Assembly (NCBI GenBank): GCA_020444415.1
Contig: JAHLLA010000016.1
Span: 1-40,698 of the forward strand
From: Bacteroidota bacterium
GTDB lineage: Bacteria; Bacteroidota; Bacteroidia; Bacteroidales; F082
Length of the DNA stretch: 40,698 nucleotides
Direction of reading: 5' to 3'
Shown here: one piece after another, positions 1 to 8,556 of the stretch
How the letters are laid out: each line of letters starts with the position of its first letter
How positions within the stretch are numbered: position 1 is the first letter of the stretch
Notes under the pieces: generated by a model
Told to the model about the DNA's origin: nothing
Seen by the model: only the letters and a program-made list of their open reading frames with translations
The model's database searches: none
Translations under genes and position numbers: made by a program

Positions 1-61
1 TGGTTAATGGTTAATGGTTAATGGTTAATGGTTAATGGTTAATGGTTAATGGTTAATGGTT
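1..61. repeat. Heptamer tandem repeat (TGGTTAA)n
   Basis: About eight and a half perfect copies of the 7-base unit TGGTTAA run from the first base of the window and end at the start of non-repetitive sequence. The array may continue to the left of the window. Unit length 7 with no spacers rules out CRISPR. Similar GGTTAA/GGTTGAA words recur in degenerate form on both sides of the four-helix-bundle gene near 30.1-30.6 kb. Confidence 0.95.
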
Positions 62-232
62 ATTCGTAATCCGTAATTCATTTTCACTTTAAAGCTTGCT
101 TTACATTTTCCAAATTTATTGAAAACCATTCAACCTTCATTGAGTCCAATTATCCATTCGCTTAAACTAAAAAAGCTTTCCCTATTGAACAGGAAAAGCC
201 TTCAGTTGAGATTGAAATCTATATCGAATAAC
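62..232. other. Intergenic, nothing recognised
   Basis: AT-rich sequence between the tandem repeat and the stop codon of the DUF4295 gene. A 61-codon plus-strand open frame at 119-304 overlaps that gene and has no family resemblance, so I do not call it. In many Bacteroidetes ftsY follows this small gene, but no ftsY reading frame is visible here. Confidence 0.5.
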
Positions 233-385
233 TTATTTCTTGTCGAAATAATCTTTTACCTGGTCTGTAGGAATTACTTCTTCCTTAAATGTATACGAAC
301 CTGATTTATTGGATTTGGTCATTTTAATAACCTTCGCAAATTCTTTTCCTGATGATTGTAATGATGCAACAACTTTCTTAGCCAT
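233..385 (-). CDS. DUF4295 small basic protein (probable Bacteroidetes ribosomal protein)
   Basis: A 50-residue frame beginning MAKKVVASLQ and ending DQVKDYFDKK, translated directly from the sequence. It is lysine-rich and matches the DUF4295 family, which in Bacteroidetes sits directly downstream of rpmG. From memory, this family corresponds to the phylum-specific large-subunit protein named bL38 in a Flavobacterium ribosome structure; I am moderately sure of that link. It lies 8 bp downstream of the L33 gene on the same strand and is almost certainly co-transcribed and co-regulated with it. Its size is normal for the family. Confidence 0.85.
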   Translation of the reverse strand: MAKKVVASLQSSGKEFAKVIKMTKSNKSGSYTFKEEVIPTDQVKDYFDKK

Positions 386-393
386 GGTATCTC

Positions 394-582
394 TTATTTA
401 ATTTCTCTGTGAACAGTCATTTTCTTTAAGATCGGGTTATACTTCTTCAGTTCAAGCCTTTCAGGTGTATTTTTTTTGTTTTTTGTAGAAATATACCTTG
501 AAGTACCCGGCATCCCGCTCTCTTTGTGCTCGGTACATTCTAAAATTACCTGTATCCTCGCATCTTTCGTCTTTTTTGCCAT
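394..582 (-). CDS. rpmG: 50S ribosomal protein L33 (bL33)
   Basis: A 62-residue basic protein with the L33 pattern: N-terminal [19 protein letters not shown], a central TSRYIS(T)[11 protein letters not shown] block and a C-terminal [18 protein letters not shown]33 is a small component of the large ribosomal subunit near the E site. Only the first cysteine (ILEC) is present and no zinc-binding CxxC pairs are seen, so this is the zinc-free type. The start is 28 bases downstream of a good Bacteroidetes promoter. The usual upstream partner rpmB (L28) is not next to it; the next gene upstream is marC, whose stop is 78 bp away. Confidence 0.95.
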   Translation of the reverse strand: MAKKTKDARIQVILECTEHKESGMPGTSRYISTKNKKNTPERLELKKYNPILKKMTVHREIK

Positions 583-609
583 TTTTTAACGCTTTATAAT
601 TTTGGTCGG

Positions 610-617
610 CAAAAATA
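610..617 (-). promoter_or_regulatory. Bacteroidetes-type -7 promoter element for rpmG
   Basis: Reading on the minus strand, TATTTTTG matches the phylum consensus TAnnTTTG exactly and is followed by C. A start of transcription about 7 nt further on would give a leader of about 20 nt before the L33 start codon, like other genes in this window. No clear -33 TTTG is seen. Confidence 0.55.
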
Positions 618-660
618 CCAACTTTCTTATTATTATCCTAATGAAACCCCTATTTTTTTA

Positions 661-1299
661 CTATTTTATAATTGCCTGAATATAAGGTGTTAATCCTGAG
701 AAAAAGAATTCCACAGCAATTACCATAACGATCAAACCCATCAGTTTCATCATGATCTTATTACCCCTTTCACCCATAAATTTAGTAATGCCTACTGCTC
801 CTACCAGCACCATCCAAACAATAAGCAGGACTATTACGATGGAAAGAATCACTAAAAACTTGGAGGTCAAATTCTGGCTGTCGCCCATTAGCACAATAGC
901 ATTTGTTATAGCCCCCGGACCTGCAATCATGGGTATACCAAGCGGTGTTATTGAAATATCATCAGCATATTGAGTGGCTTCCTTTTTGGTGAGCTTTAAC
1001 CTACTGATGCGGGCATTCAGCATATCATATCCAATGATAAAGAACAATATCCCTCCAACTACTTTCAGCCCGGCTACAGAAATACCAAAAAAATCAAACA
1101 GGTATTTTCCGAGAAATGCGAATAGAATCAACGCAAAAGCGGCAGTTAATACAGCTTTCATGGCTGTTGCCCTTCTTTCTCTTTTCGACAATTCGCTGGT
1201 CATAGATAAAAATACCGGCATGGTACCAATCGGATTCATCAAAGTGAAAAAAGAAGTTAGATAAAGCAATATGGTTGTGAATTGATCCATTATATTCAT
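661..1299 (-). CDS. MarC family integral membrane protein
   Basis: A 212-residue hydrophobic protein with about six predicted membrane segments. It starts MNIMDQFTTILLYL and carries the family's early FFTLMNPIGTMPVFLSMT motif and the later GIPMIAGPGAITNAIVLM motif, both typical of MarC/UPF0056 proteins. The frame is open up to 1380, but a start at 1299 (or 1290) fits the family N-terminus and avoids overlap with ftcD. It follows ftcD by 37 bp and probably shares its transcript. The family was named for multiple antibiotic resistance, but that role was later withdrawn in E. coli and the transported substrate is not established. Length is normal. Confidence 0.88.
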   Translation of the reverse strand: MNIMDQFTTILLYLTSFFTLMNPIGTMPVFLSMTSELSKRERRATAMKAVLTAAFALILFAFLGKYLFDFFGISVAGLKVVGGILFFIIGYDMLNARISRLKLTKKEATQYADDISITPLGIPMIAGPGAITNAIVLMGDSQNLTSKFLVILSIVIVLLIVWMVLVGAVGITKFMGERGNKIMMKLMGLIVMVIAVEFFFSGLTPYIQAIIK

Positions 1300-1336
1300 A
1301 TAAGAGATATCCGCTACAAAGCCTGAATTGAATGGT

Positions 1337-3034
1337 TTATAAACCTGATATTTTTTCTTCAACAATCTTGATAATGGCATCCCTTTCTGCTTTGGCTTTT
1401 TTGGCGATCTCCTCTCCTCTTTTCGTCAAGTCATCAGTAAATGTTTTGTCGTCAATACCACCCGCATTTATTTTTACATTCAGATAAGCACCCTCAACTG
1501 CCGTTAATGCACAAAGTGCCCCCACACCAGCATCCGAAACTGAATTCGGGTTGCCAATCTCAGCCATCGCACGCATCACTTCCATAGAATCGAATGATAC
1601 CTGCATGACTTTAAAGGGAATTTCCATGGCATATTTTGAGGCATCTTCAATCGCTTTGAACCTGATCTTTATATCTTCTTCTGATTTTTTCGGCAACCCG
1701 AATGCATCCATGATCTTATTAAAAGCATTGGTATCTTCGTCCACAAGATTTAGTAACTGGTCTTTATATTGCTGGCCTTTTGCGGCCCAGTCAGAGAACT
1801 CCTCCCATCGGTCGTCCCAGCCACGTTTATGCGATGAAAGATTCGCCACCATAGTTCCTAACGATACTCCTAAAACACCTGTATAAGCGGCAATAGAGCC
1901 CCCACCAGGTGCTGGCGATTCGGAGGCAGTTTCATTGGCAAATTCGGTGAGTGTCATACCGACAAGTTTACTCTTTCCTTCTTCCAGCAAATATTCGATG
2001 ATTCTTTTCTTTGGATCGAAGGGTTTCAGATCATCCAAGCCCATGGACTTAATGGCTATCTTGATCAACTCGTCGTTATCTACCCCAACAGATCTTTGTT
2101 GCTTGCGGAGGAAATAGCGGCCGGCTTCGAGCATAGCTTCAAGCGGAATCAGACCTACCAACTCTGAACCTGTCACCCTTATACCCCGTTCGTCGGCCTT
2201 TTTACATACCTCATCAAAGGCGATATGCACCGGGGTGATGTTTATATTTGTTAAGTTCATAGAAATCTGTGCTACACCATATTCTTCGATAAACCAGCCG
2301 ATTCCTTTTACTGATTTTAGAGAACCGGGAATCATCACCGGATTACCTTTTTCATCTTTTATAATCTTTCCTTTAAGCGAATTTCCTTCACGTTTTACCC
2401 TTCCCCTTTCGCGCACATCAAAAGCAATGGCATTGGCCCTGCGTGTGGAAGTGGTGTTTAAGTTCACATTAAAAGCCACGAGGAAATCCCTGGCACCAAC
2501 CGCTGTAACCCCTGTGCCAGCTACTCGTTCATTAAAAACATTGGGCCCGAAATCAGGTTTCCATTCCTCGGTAACAATGCGTTCAGGCAGAGCTTCATAC
2601 TCTCCCGAGCGGCAATTAGCTAAATTCCGCCTTACATCAGAAAACGCCGCATTTTCGTAACAGAAAACCGGAATTTCCAATTCTTCTCCGATTCTTTTAG
2701 CCAGTTTCCTCGCATATTCTACCGTTTCTTCCATCGTTATATCGGCAACGGGTATCAGGGGACAAACGTCCGTGGCACCAAAACGAGGATGCTCGCCATT
2801 ATGATGTCGCATGTCAATAACCTCAGCCGCTTTTTTAACAGCCCTGAAAGCCGCTTCCAGTACTTCGTCTGGCGTACCAACAAATGTAACTACGGTTCTG
2901 TTGGTTGCTGCGCCGGGATCGACATCCAGCAAAGCAACCCCATCTACCTTTTCAATTTCATCGGTTATCTGTTTGATCACAGCCATATCGCGGCCTTCGC
3001 TAAAATTCGGAACACATTCTATTAATTGCTTCAT
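1337..3034 (-). CDS. ftcD: Bifunctional glutamate formimidoyltransferase / formimidotetrahydrofolate cyclodeaminase
   Basis: A 565-residue two-domain protein. The N-terminal transferase domain (about 1-325) begins MKQLIECVPNFSEGRD and contains GEHPRFGATDVCPLIPV, whose histidine matches the catalytic residue of formiminotransferase. The cyclodeaminase domain (about 350-565) carries ASESPAPGGGSIAAYTG and GNPNSVSDAGVGAL. It moves the formimino group of N-formimino-glutamate to tetrahydrofolate and then releases ammonia to give 5,10-methenyl-THF, the last step of one route of histidine degradation in the cytoplasm. The bifunctional layout is the animal-like fused form, also common in Bacteroidetes. 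It has its own promoter motif at 3066-3073, and hutI of the same pathway lies about 2 kb away on the same strand. Confidence 0.96.
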   Translation of the reverse strand: MKQLIECVPNFSEGRDMAVIKQITDEIEKVDGVALLDVDPGAATNRTVVTFVGTPDEVLEAAFRAVKKAAEVIDMRHHNGEHPRFGATDVCPLIPVADITMEETVEYARKLAKRIGEELEIPVFCYENAAFSDVRRNLANCRSGEYEALPERIVTEEWKPDFGPNVFNERVAGTGVTAVGARDFLVAFNVNLNTTSTRRANAIAFDVRERGRVKREGNSLKGKIIKDEKGNPVMIPGSLKSVKGIGWFIEEYGVAQISMNLTNINITPVHIAFDEVCKKADERGIRVTGSELVGLIPLEAMLEAGRYFLRKQQRSVGVDNDELIKIAIKSMGLDDLKPFDPKKRIIEYLLEEGKSKLVGMTLTEFANETASESPAPGGGSIAAYTGVLGVSLGTMVANLSSHKRGWDDRWEEFSDWAAKGQQYKDQLLNLVDEDTNAFNKIMDAFGLPKKSEEDIKIRFKAIEDASKYAMEIPFKVMQVSFDSMEVMRAMAEIGNPNSVSDAGVGALCALTAVEGAYLNVKINAGGIDDKTFTDDLTKRGEEIAKKAKAERDAIIKIVEEKISGL

Positions 3035-3065
3035 GCTTTGCTATTTGAAAGTAAAAAATGAAGTG

Positions 3066-3073
3066 CAAAAATA
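3066..3073 (-). promoter_or_regulatory. -7 promoter element for ftcD
   Basis: TATTTTTG on the minus strand, an exact match to TAnnTTTG followed by C. The spacing gives a predicted leader of about 25 nt to the ftcD start codon. Confidence 0.55.
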
Positions 3074-3159
3074 GTAATTGTACCACGATTTTTGATATGA
3101 TTCTCCACTTAAATCTTATTTTTACCAATGTAATTTGTGTTAATTAGCGAAAAGCATTG

Positions 3160-4971
3160 ATGAGTATTCAAAATGCAGATACCAAAAAGCATCAGCGGCT
3201 GAAAGAAGATGATATTATTAAGATTCTGACCGTTAAAGCTACCGAAGAAAACAGCCAGAAAGTTATTACACCACTTCAAGCCACAGGTGCCAACCTTTCA
3301 GCAATTGGAGCTAAAAGTGATTATGAATTCGTGCAAAAAAGGGCTTCTTACCTCTTTAAACTGCTACCTTACTCTTTAAGGCAGTTGACAAAAGTGTATC
3401 GGTTTCCAGGTATTTGGATCAAAGGTGCATTCATCGTTTCATTCATCACAGGAATACTGTCAAATTACCTGGGTCCGCAACGATTGATTCATATCATATA
3501 TAACCCGTTAACAATCCTGATAGCATGGAATATACTTGTTTATGTTTTCATGTTCATTAAAAGTTTTTTCCGATTCAGTTTACAAATTAACACGGATCAA
3601 TTTGAAAATAAAACAGACAGAAATGATGATAAAGAGGAAGAGGAAGGAGAATCTCATTTTATTATCGATTGGCTGATTGGTGGACTGTATAAGATAATGT
3701 TTCGGTTCAAGGCAAAATTTATTGATAATAATACCAAAATAACCATCCTTAAAAAGATCATTCCTGGCTACTGGAAATCATATAAAGTAGTCGCTGACAG
3801 ATCCTTGCTACTCCGGTTTAAAAGTGTAATGAACGTGAGTGCTATCGGACTTTTAGCTGGTGCCCTATTAGGTGTTTATTTCAGGGGATTGTTTTTCAAC
3901 TATAATATGATTTGGCTCAGTACTTTTATTTCAGAATCAGATACAATTCAGAATTTTCTTAATCTATTCTACGGCATGGCTAACCTATTGATCGAAGGGT
4001 ACTGGATTACAGCAACACAAGTTCAGCAATTGCTTTTACCCGAAGGCACACCTGCCGGTCCTTGGATACACAAAATGGCACTGACTTCCTTAATCGTGAT
4101 CTTTATTCCCCGTTTGATTTTGTCAATTTACTTTGCCAGAAAAGCACAACATTCACTCAAATCTCCAGATCTTTCAGAAGATTATTATCAGCGGGATATC
4201 TTAAAAGACAGGGAAAAGCTTATAGATGTTATTCGTGATGGGATCCATGAAATCATTTCGAAAAAGATTAAGAAAACAGGAGAAACGATCTCTGAATTTG
4301 TCATAAAGGATTACTACGAGCAATTTATCACACCCATACTTTTAGACTTTCGGGAAAAAGGCGGCAAAATAAAAGATTTAGAATCCAAATTGCTAAAATC
4401 GCAGCAGCGCTTTGAACCCATTTTGTTGAATTACCTTAAAGATGTGCAGGAAGAGTTCAGGGATAGCGTTCTGACAGAATTGAATTTATTCCTGGGAAGA
4501 AAACTGGAAATTGATATCAACACGGTAAGCAGCTACCAGCCCAAATCTGACGGCATTGACCAGAAACTTGCCGGCCGTATCGCTTCGGATATTGGCGACA
4601 CGATTGGCGGTACCATCGTTACAACTGTTTCGCTGGCAGCAGGTTCCATAAGCGGTGGTATTGGTAAAAGCCTTGGAATAGCAATTATTTCAGGTCTGTT
4701 AGGAGTTTCGGGCCCGGTTGGATTACTGATTGGAGGAGTTATAACTGCCGCAACCCTGGGAGGTATATATAAAAGAAAACGCACCCAGATATCTGCTCTG
4801 GTTAAAGATATACCGCTTCCTGCCTTTGCTATAAAAGCAACCTTAACTGATTCTAAGATCGAAAAAACAAAAAAAGAAACTTACGATCATACTGAAAAGG
4901 AAATCAAAAATATGCTGGAACCAAAAATTGAAGAAGTCACATTAAGCATCCTAAAGGACCTTACATATTAA
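3160..4971 (+). CDS. DUF2868-like multi-pass membrane protein with glycine-zipper C-terminus
   Basis: A 603-residue protein of unknown function. I chose the ATG at 3160 over an adjacent TTG. Visible layout: a soluble N-terminus; hydrophobic segments near residues 87-107, 117-139, 220-245 and 305-330; a charged helical stretch of about 335-470; and a glycine-rich hydrophobic block at about 483-545 (GDTIGGT, GSISGGIGKSLG, GLLIGGV) followed by a lysine-rich tail. The middle resembles DUF2868: RGLFFNYNMIWLSTFI, then LLLPEGTPAGPWIH and IFIPRLILSIYFA. DUF2868 genes in Proteobacteria usually sit beside a DUF3482 GTPase, and a glycine zipper like this one is reminiscent of that partner. No GTPase lies nearby. 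The flanking histidine-degradation genes are on the other strand, so they say little about its role. Family assignment is from pattern memory and is moderate. Confidence 0.7.
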   Translation: MSIQNADTKKHQRLKEDDIIKILTVKATEENSQKVITPLQATGANLSAIGAKSDYEFVQKRASYLFKLLPYSLRQLTKVYRFPGIWIKGAFIVSFITGILSNYLGPQRLIHIIYNPLTILIAWNILVYVFMFIKSFFRFSLQINTDQFENKTDRNDDKEEEEGESHFIIDWLIGGLYKIMFRFKAKFIDNNTKITILKKIIPGYWKSYKVVADRSLLLRFKSVMNVSAIGLLAGALLGVYFRGLFFNYNMIWLSTFISESDTIQNFLNLFYGMANLLIEGYWITATQVQQLLLPEGTPAGPWIHKMALTSLIVIFIPRLILSIYFARKAQHSLKSPDLSEDYYQRDILKDREKLIDVIRDGIHEIISKKIKKTGETISEFVIKDYYEQFITPILLDFREKGGKIKDLESKLLKSQQRFEPILLNYLKDVQEEFRDSVLTELNLFLGRKLEIDINTVSSYQPKSDGIDQKLAGRIASDIGDTIGGTIVTTVSLAAGSISGGIGKSLGIAIISGLLGVSGPVGLLIGGVITAATLGGIYKRKRTQISALVKDIPLPAFAIKATLTDSKIEKTKKETYDHTEKEIKNMLEPKIEEVTLSILKDLTY

Positions 4972-4995
4972 TTTTATATTCTTAGTCGGTCCTTA

Positions 4996-6243
4996 TCAGT
5001 GTATCACTTTACCATTCAAAATTACGGTTTCAATTTTGTTTGAGCCATAATAATACGGCAAAAAAGCAACAGAAGGTATTTCCTTGGTTATAAACAGATT
5101 GGCTTTTTTGCCAATAGCAATGCTTCCCAATTCATCACTTAAATCCATAGCATATGCCGAATTTAAGGTAGTGGCATTGATGGCTTCTTCGGGCAACATT
5201 TTATAAAGTATACAGGCCATTGATAAAATAAGCTGCATATTACCTGATGGTGATGAGCCCGGGTTGAAATCGCTGGCCATAGCTACAGGCAACCCGGCAT
5301 CGATCATTTTCCTGGCTGGAGCGTATCGCATTCCCAAAAAGAAAGCAGCACCCGGCAATATGGTGGGCATGGTTCCCGAATCGAGTAGTACTTCAATTTC
5401 CTCATCGCCGGTAAACTCCAGGTGATCCACTGACAGTGCATTATATTTTACGCCAGCCTGGATACCACCGGAATAATCCAGTTCATTGGCATGAATTTTA
5501 CCACGTAAACCATACTTCATTCCGGCGTCAAGTATTCTTTCAGTATCTTCAACGGTAAAGAAACCGGTATCACAAAAAACATCAATATAATCGGCCAACT
5601 GTTCTTCAGCTACTTGTGGCAACATTTCGTTAATAACAACATCAACGTATTTTTCCTGTTTTCCCCGGTATTCCAACGGAATAGAATGAGCGCCTAAAAA
5701 AGTGGATTTAATGGTCAAAGGTGATAGCTCTTTAAGTTTTTTAATCACCCTGAGCATCTTCAATTCTGCTTCCAGTGTCAGTCCATATCCGCTCTTTATT
5801 TCCACGGCACCGGTACCATATCTGATGATTTCATCCATTCTTTCAAGCGCATCTTTCAATAATTCTTCTTCAGATATGGATTGCATTTTGCGCGCAGAGT
5901 TGATGATGCCGCCCCCCCTTTTGGCAATTTCTTCGTACGAAAGGCCTTTGATCTTGTCGATATACTCAGCTTCCCGGGAAGTAGGATACACAAGATGTGT
6001 ATGAGAATCGACAAATGATGGAAACACCATTTTTCCGGTAGCGTCAATTCGTTCATCTGCCGGTATTTGGTTCATTAGGCCGGGCAATTCATTCATCTTG
6101 CCAAACCCAACGATTATATTATTCTCAATAAATACGAATGCGTTCTCAATTATACTGAGGTGGAGCATTTCTGCACCTTTTCTCAATTTTTTGAATGGAG
6201 CATTCTCAACCTGAACCAGACGGGAAATATTTTCGATTAACAT
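4996..6243 (-). CDS. hutI: Imidazolonepropionase
   Basis: A 415-residue amidohydrolase that opens imidazolone-5-propionate to N-formimino-L-glutamate, the third step of histidine degradation and the substrate-forming step for FtcD. Diagnostic stretches: VFPSFVDSHTHLVYPTSREAE (metal-binding HxH), GLSYEEIAKRGGGI (substrate loop), GTGAVEIKSGYGL, FLGAHSIPLEYRG, KIHANEL, SVDHLEF, and ASDFNPGSSPSGNMQL with the catalytic Asp. The frame is open to 6279, but a promoter motif lies at 6277-6284, so the ATG at 6243 (MLIENISRL) is the better start and gives the normal family length. hutH and hutU are not in the window. Confidence 0.96.
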   Translation of the reverse strand: MLIENISRLVQVENAPFKKLRKGAEMLHLSIIENAFVFIENNIIVGFGKMNELPGLMNQIPADERIDATGKMVFPSFVDSHTHLVYPTSREAEYIDKIKGLSYEEIAKRGGGIINSARKMQSISEEELLKDALERMDEIIRYGTGAVEIKSGYGLTLEAELKMLRVIKKLKELSPLTIKSTFLGAHSIPLEYRGKQEKYVDVVINEMLPQVAEEQLADYIDVFCDTGFFTVEDTERILDAGMKYGLRGKIHANELDYSGGIQAGVKYNALSVDHLEFTGDEEIEVLLDSGTMPTILPGAAFFLGMRYAPARKMIDAGLPVAMASDFNPGSSPSGNMQLILSMACILYKMLPEEAINATTLNSAYAMDLSDELGSIAIGKKANLFITKEIPSVAFLPYYYGSNKIETVILNGKVIH

Positions 6244-6276
6244 AAACTGATGGTTACTTTTATTTAAATATTTGTG

Positions 6277-6284
6277 CAAAGATA
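6277..6284 (-). promoter_or_regulatory. -7 promoter element for hutI
   Basis: TATCTTTG on the minus strand, an exact TAnnTTTG match followed by C. It places transcription start near 6270 and a leader of about 27 nt, which supports the internal ATG at 6243 as the hutI start. Confidence 0.55.
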
Positions 6285-6341
6285 ACGAACCTCTTTCTTT
6301 GTATAAAGTCTAAAAAGCATGAATCGACAATGAATATGCCA

Positions 6342-6370
6342 TTTGCAAATTATAATTATTCCTATATTTG
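6342..6370 (+). promoter_or_regulatory. Promoter for the C10 peptidase gene
   Basis: TATATTTG at 6363-6370 matches TAnnTTTG exactly. A TTTG at 6342-6345 lies 17 nt upstream and could serve as the -33 element, slightly closer than the usual 19-21 nt. The predicted leader is about 31 nt. Confidence 0.55.
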
Positions 6371-6407
6371 CCGATCAGAGAATCGTAACAATTAAACATC
6401 GTAAATA

Positions 6408-8504
6408 ATGAAATCAAAAATTTTACTCACAACCATCATCTTTTTTGCACTATCATTCAGTATCTTGGCAAAAGATGTGAACCAGGCCCAAGCTGAAAAA
6501 GTGGCCGTAAATTTCTTTTATGAAAGATCAAATGTATTCAATGCAAGTATTGATTATTATAACATTTCAATTGTTGACGTCAGCAAAGTTGACAATGCAT
6601 ATTACGTCATTAACCTGGCAGATGGCTGGATTCTGATCGCAGCTGACGATGCTATGGTACCCGTGTTAGGTTATAACTATAACGGTCAATTCATTTCAAG
6701 GGAGAATCAGGATTATAATGTAAAAAGCTATTTACAGCATTTCACCGATCAAATTAATTATATCCGTGAAAATAATATAAAAGCTGACGACGAAACATCT
6801 GATCAGTGGGACTACTACTTAAATAGCAAACCTGAATCATTGTTGGCATACAGGGGTAACCGCGACCAGTTGGAACCACTATTAACATCCACCTGGAACC
6901 AGGATTTCCCTTATAACATTTTATGTCCTGAGGACGCTTCAGGTCCGGGCGGACATGTTTATGTTGGTTGCGTGGCTACTGCAATGTCGATGATCATGCA
7001 CTACTGGAGGTATCCTCTTCAAGGAAGTGGATCTCACTCCTATTATATCTATCCATACGGTACACAATCTGTAAATTACGGAGAAACCTATTATGATTTT
7101 AATGCGATGCAGGACGAGATTGACAATGGAAACCCCTGGGAAATTGCAAAAATAGGTTACCATGCTGCAGTTTCTGTTGATATGGGTTTTGCTGGCGACG
7201 GGTCAGGCGCCTTCAGCCAGGATGTACCTTACGCCCTGGAAACCTATTTTAATTACGACAATGCTTGTCAGTATGTGCAAAAAGGTAACTACCCCCAGTC
7301 TACATGGGAAGATATGATCCAGGGAAACCTGGATAATTTACAGCCTATTTATTATTCGGGCAGAGACATTGACAATGGAGGCCATGCTTTCGGTCTTGAC
7401 GGTTATGAAGGTGACAATTATTATCATTTTAACTTTGGCTGGAGCGGAAGCAACAATGGATGGTATTCATTATCAGAAGTTGGCGGTTTTTATTTCCAGC
7501 AAGCGATGGTATATAATATCTACCCCGAAGACCCGGCTTATCCTTATATTGAGGAAGGTGAAACAGTTCTTGATTTAACTTCAGGATCATTTACAGATGG
7601 CAGCGGCCCTGCTGAAGATTATCCATCAGGTATGGATGCCAGTTGGCTAATTGATCCACAAACTGAGACTGATTCTATCACACATATTACCTTAAACTTT
7701 GTTCAGTTTAATACAGCTTCTTCTGATTATTTAAGAATATATGATGGTGGATCAACCAGTGATGCATTGCTGGGAGAATATTCAGGAGATGCATTACCCG
7801 GAACAATCGTTTCAACCGGCAATCAAATGCTGATCACATTTTCATCCACTGGTACCGGTGAAGGTTTTAAAGCTGAATACAAAACTCATGCGCCAACGTA
7901 TTGCCAGGCACAACAGTTTTATACGGACCCTGCTGGAACAGTAACAGATGGTAGTGGTACTTTCCATTATAATAATTCAACTACATGTATTTATATAATA
8001 CAACATCCTGAAGGTGTTAAATATAATCTTGAGTTTACAGCATTCAAAACAGAAGCAAATAAAGATAAATTAACAGTTTATGATGGCAACCAGACTGTAA
8101 TTGGTGAATATTCAGGAGATGAATTACCAGGGTATCTGCAAATAGAATCAGATATGTTGTTCATTACATGGAGCACAAATTCTACAATTAAAGATGAAGG
8201 CTGGTCGTTTGATTATACTGTTGACGGTGTGGGCGTAGAAGAAATTTTTGAGTATGACAATCTCAGTATTTATCCGAATCCAACCACCGGTTTGTTAAAT
8301 GTAAGCTTCGATATCGAAAAATCGGAAAAACTGGAAGTTCAATTAACCAATATGAATGGCCAGATCCTGCAAACAGAAACGCGGGACGGATTTAATGGAC
8401 ATTATCAAAATAATTTCAACTTAAATAATTATCCTAAAGGCGTTTATTTGCTGAGCATTATAAGCGATAAAGGAAAAGTTGACAAAAAGGTGGTATTGAA
8501 ATAA
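6408..8504 (+). CDS. Secreted C10 (streptopain-like) cysteine peptidase with two CUB domains and T9SS signal
   Basis: A 698-residue exported protease. Residues 1-21 are a signal peptide (MKSKILLTTIIFFALSFSILA). Residues about 22-120 resemble the Spi-type inhibitory propeptide (VNQAQAEKVAVNFF; DGWILIAADDAMVPVLGY). The peptidase domain (about 140-380) has the catalytic cysteine C188 in VGCVATAMSMIMHYWRYP and the histidine H326 in GGHAFGLDGYE. Two CUB-like domains follow (about 385-500 and 505-610; LRIYDGG and LTVYDGN with the shared EYSGD.LPG word). The last 80 residues are a type A T9SS sorting domain (IYPNPTTG, YPKGVYLL, KVVLK). It is probably secreted through the type IX system, processed, and attached to or released from the outer membrane. 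A clear terminator follows, so it is likely monocistronic. Substrate unknown. Confidence 0.93.
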   Translation: MKSKILLTTIIFFALSFSILAKDVNQAQAEKVAVNFFYERSNVFNASIDYYNISIVDVSKVDNAYYVINLADGWILIAADDAMVPVLGYNYNGQFISRENQDYNVKSYLQHFTDQINYIRENNIKADDETSDQWDYYLNSKPESLLAYRGNRDQLEPLLTSTWNQDFPYNILCPEDASGPGGHVYVGCVATAMSMIMHYWRYPLQGSGSHSYYIYPYGTQSVNYGETYYDFNAMQDEIDNGNPWEIAKIGYHAAVSVDMGFAGDGSGAFSQDVPYALETYFNYDNACQYVQKGNYPQSTWEDMIQGNLDNLQPIYYSGRDIDNGGHAFGLDGYEGDNYYHFNFGWSGSNNGWYSLSEVGGFYFQQAMVYNIYPEDPAYPYIEEGETVLDLTSGSFTDGSGPAEDYPSGMDASWLIDPQTETDSITHITLNFVQFNTASSDYLRIYDGGSTSDALLGEYSGDALPGTIVSTGNQMLITFSSTGTGEGFKAEYKTHAPTYCQAQQFYTDPAGTVTDGSGTFHYNNSTTCIYIIQHPEGVKYNLEFTAFKTEANKDKLTVYDGNQTVIGEYSGDELPGYLQIESDMLFITWSTNSTIKDEGWSFDYTVDGVGVEEIFEYDNLSIYPNPTTGLLNVSFDIEKSEKLEVQLTNMNGQILQTETRDGFNGHYQNNFNLNNYPKGVYLLSIISDKGKVDKKVVLK

Positions 8505-8526
8505 TATCAACCAAAAAATAATATTA

Positions 8527-8556
8527 AGCACGGTTCGAATGGATCGTGCTTTTTTT
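8527..8556 (+). terminator. Rho-independent terminator after the C10 peptidase gene
   Basis: AGCACG (8527-8532) pairs with CGTGCT (8545-8550) around a 12-base loop that can extend the stem slightly, and is followed at once by a run of six T. It sits 22 bp after the stop codon. It touches the end of the convergent gene at 8555. Confidence 0.8.

Noticed and set aside
1-61. CRISPR array
   Set aside because: The unit is 7 bases with no spacers; it is a simple tandem repeat.
661-1299. Antibiotic resistance gene from the MarC name
   Set aside because: The family name is historical and the resistance role was not confirmed; function is unknown.
2235-2660. 141-codon open frame on the plus strand
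   Set aside because: It lies entirely inside ftcD on the other strand and has no family resemblance; it is a shadow frame.
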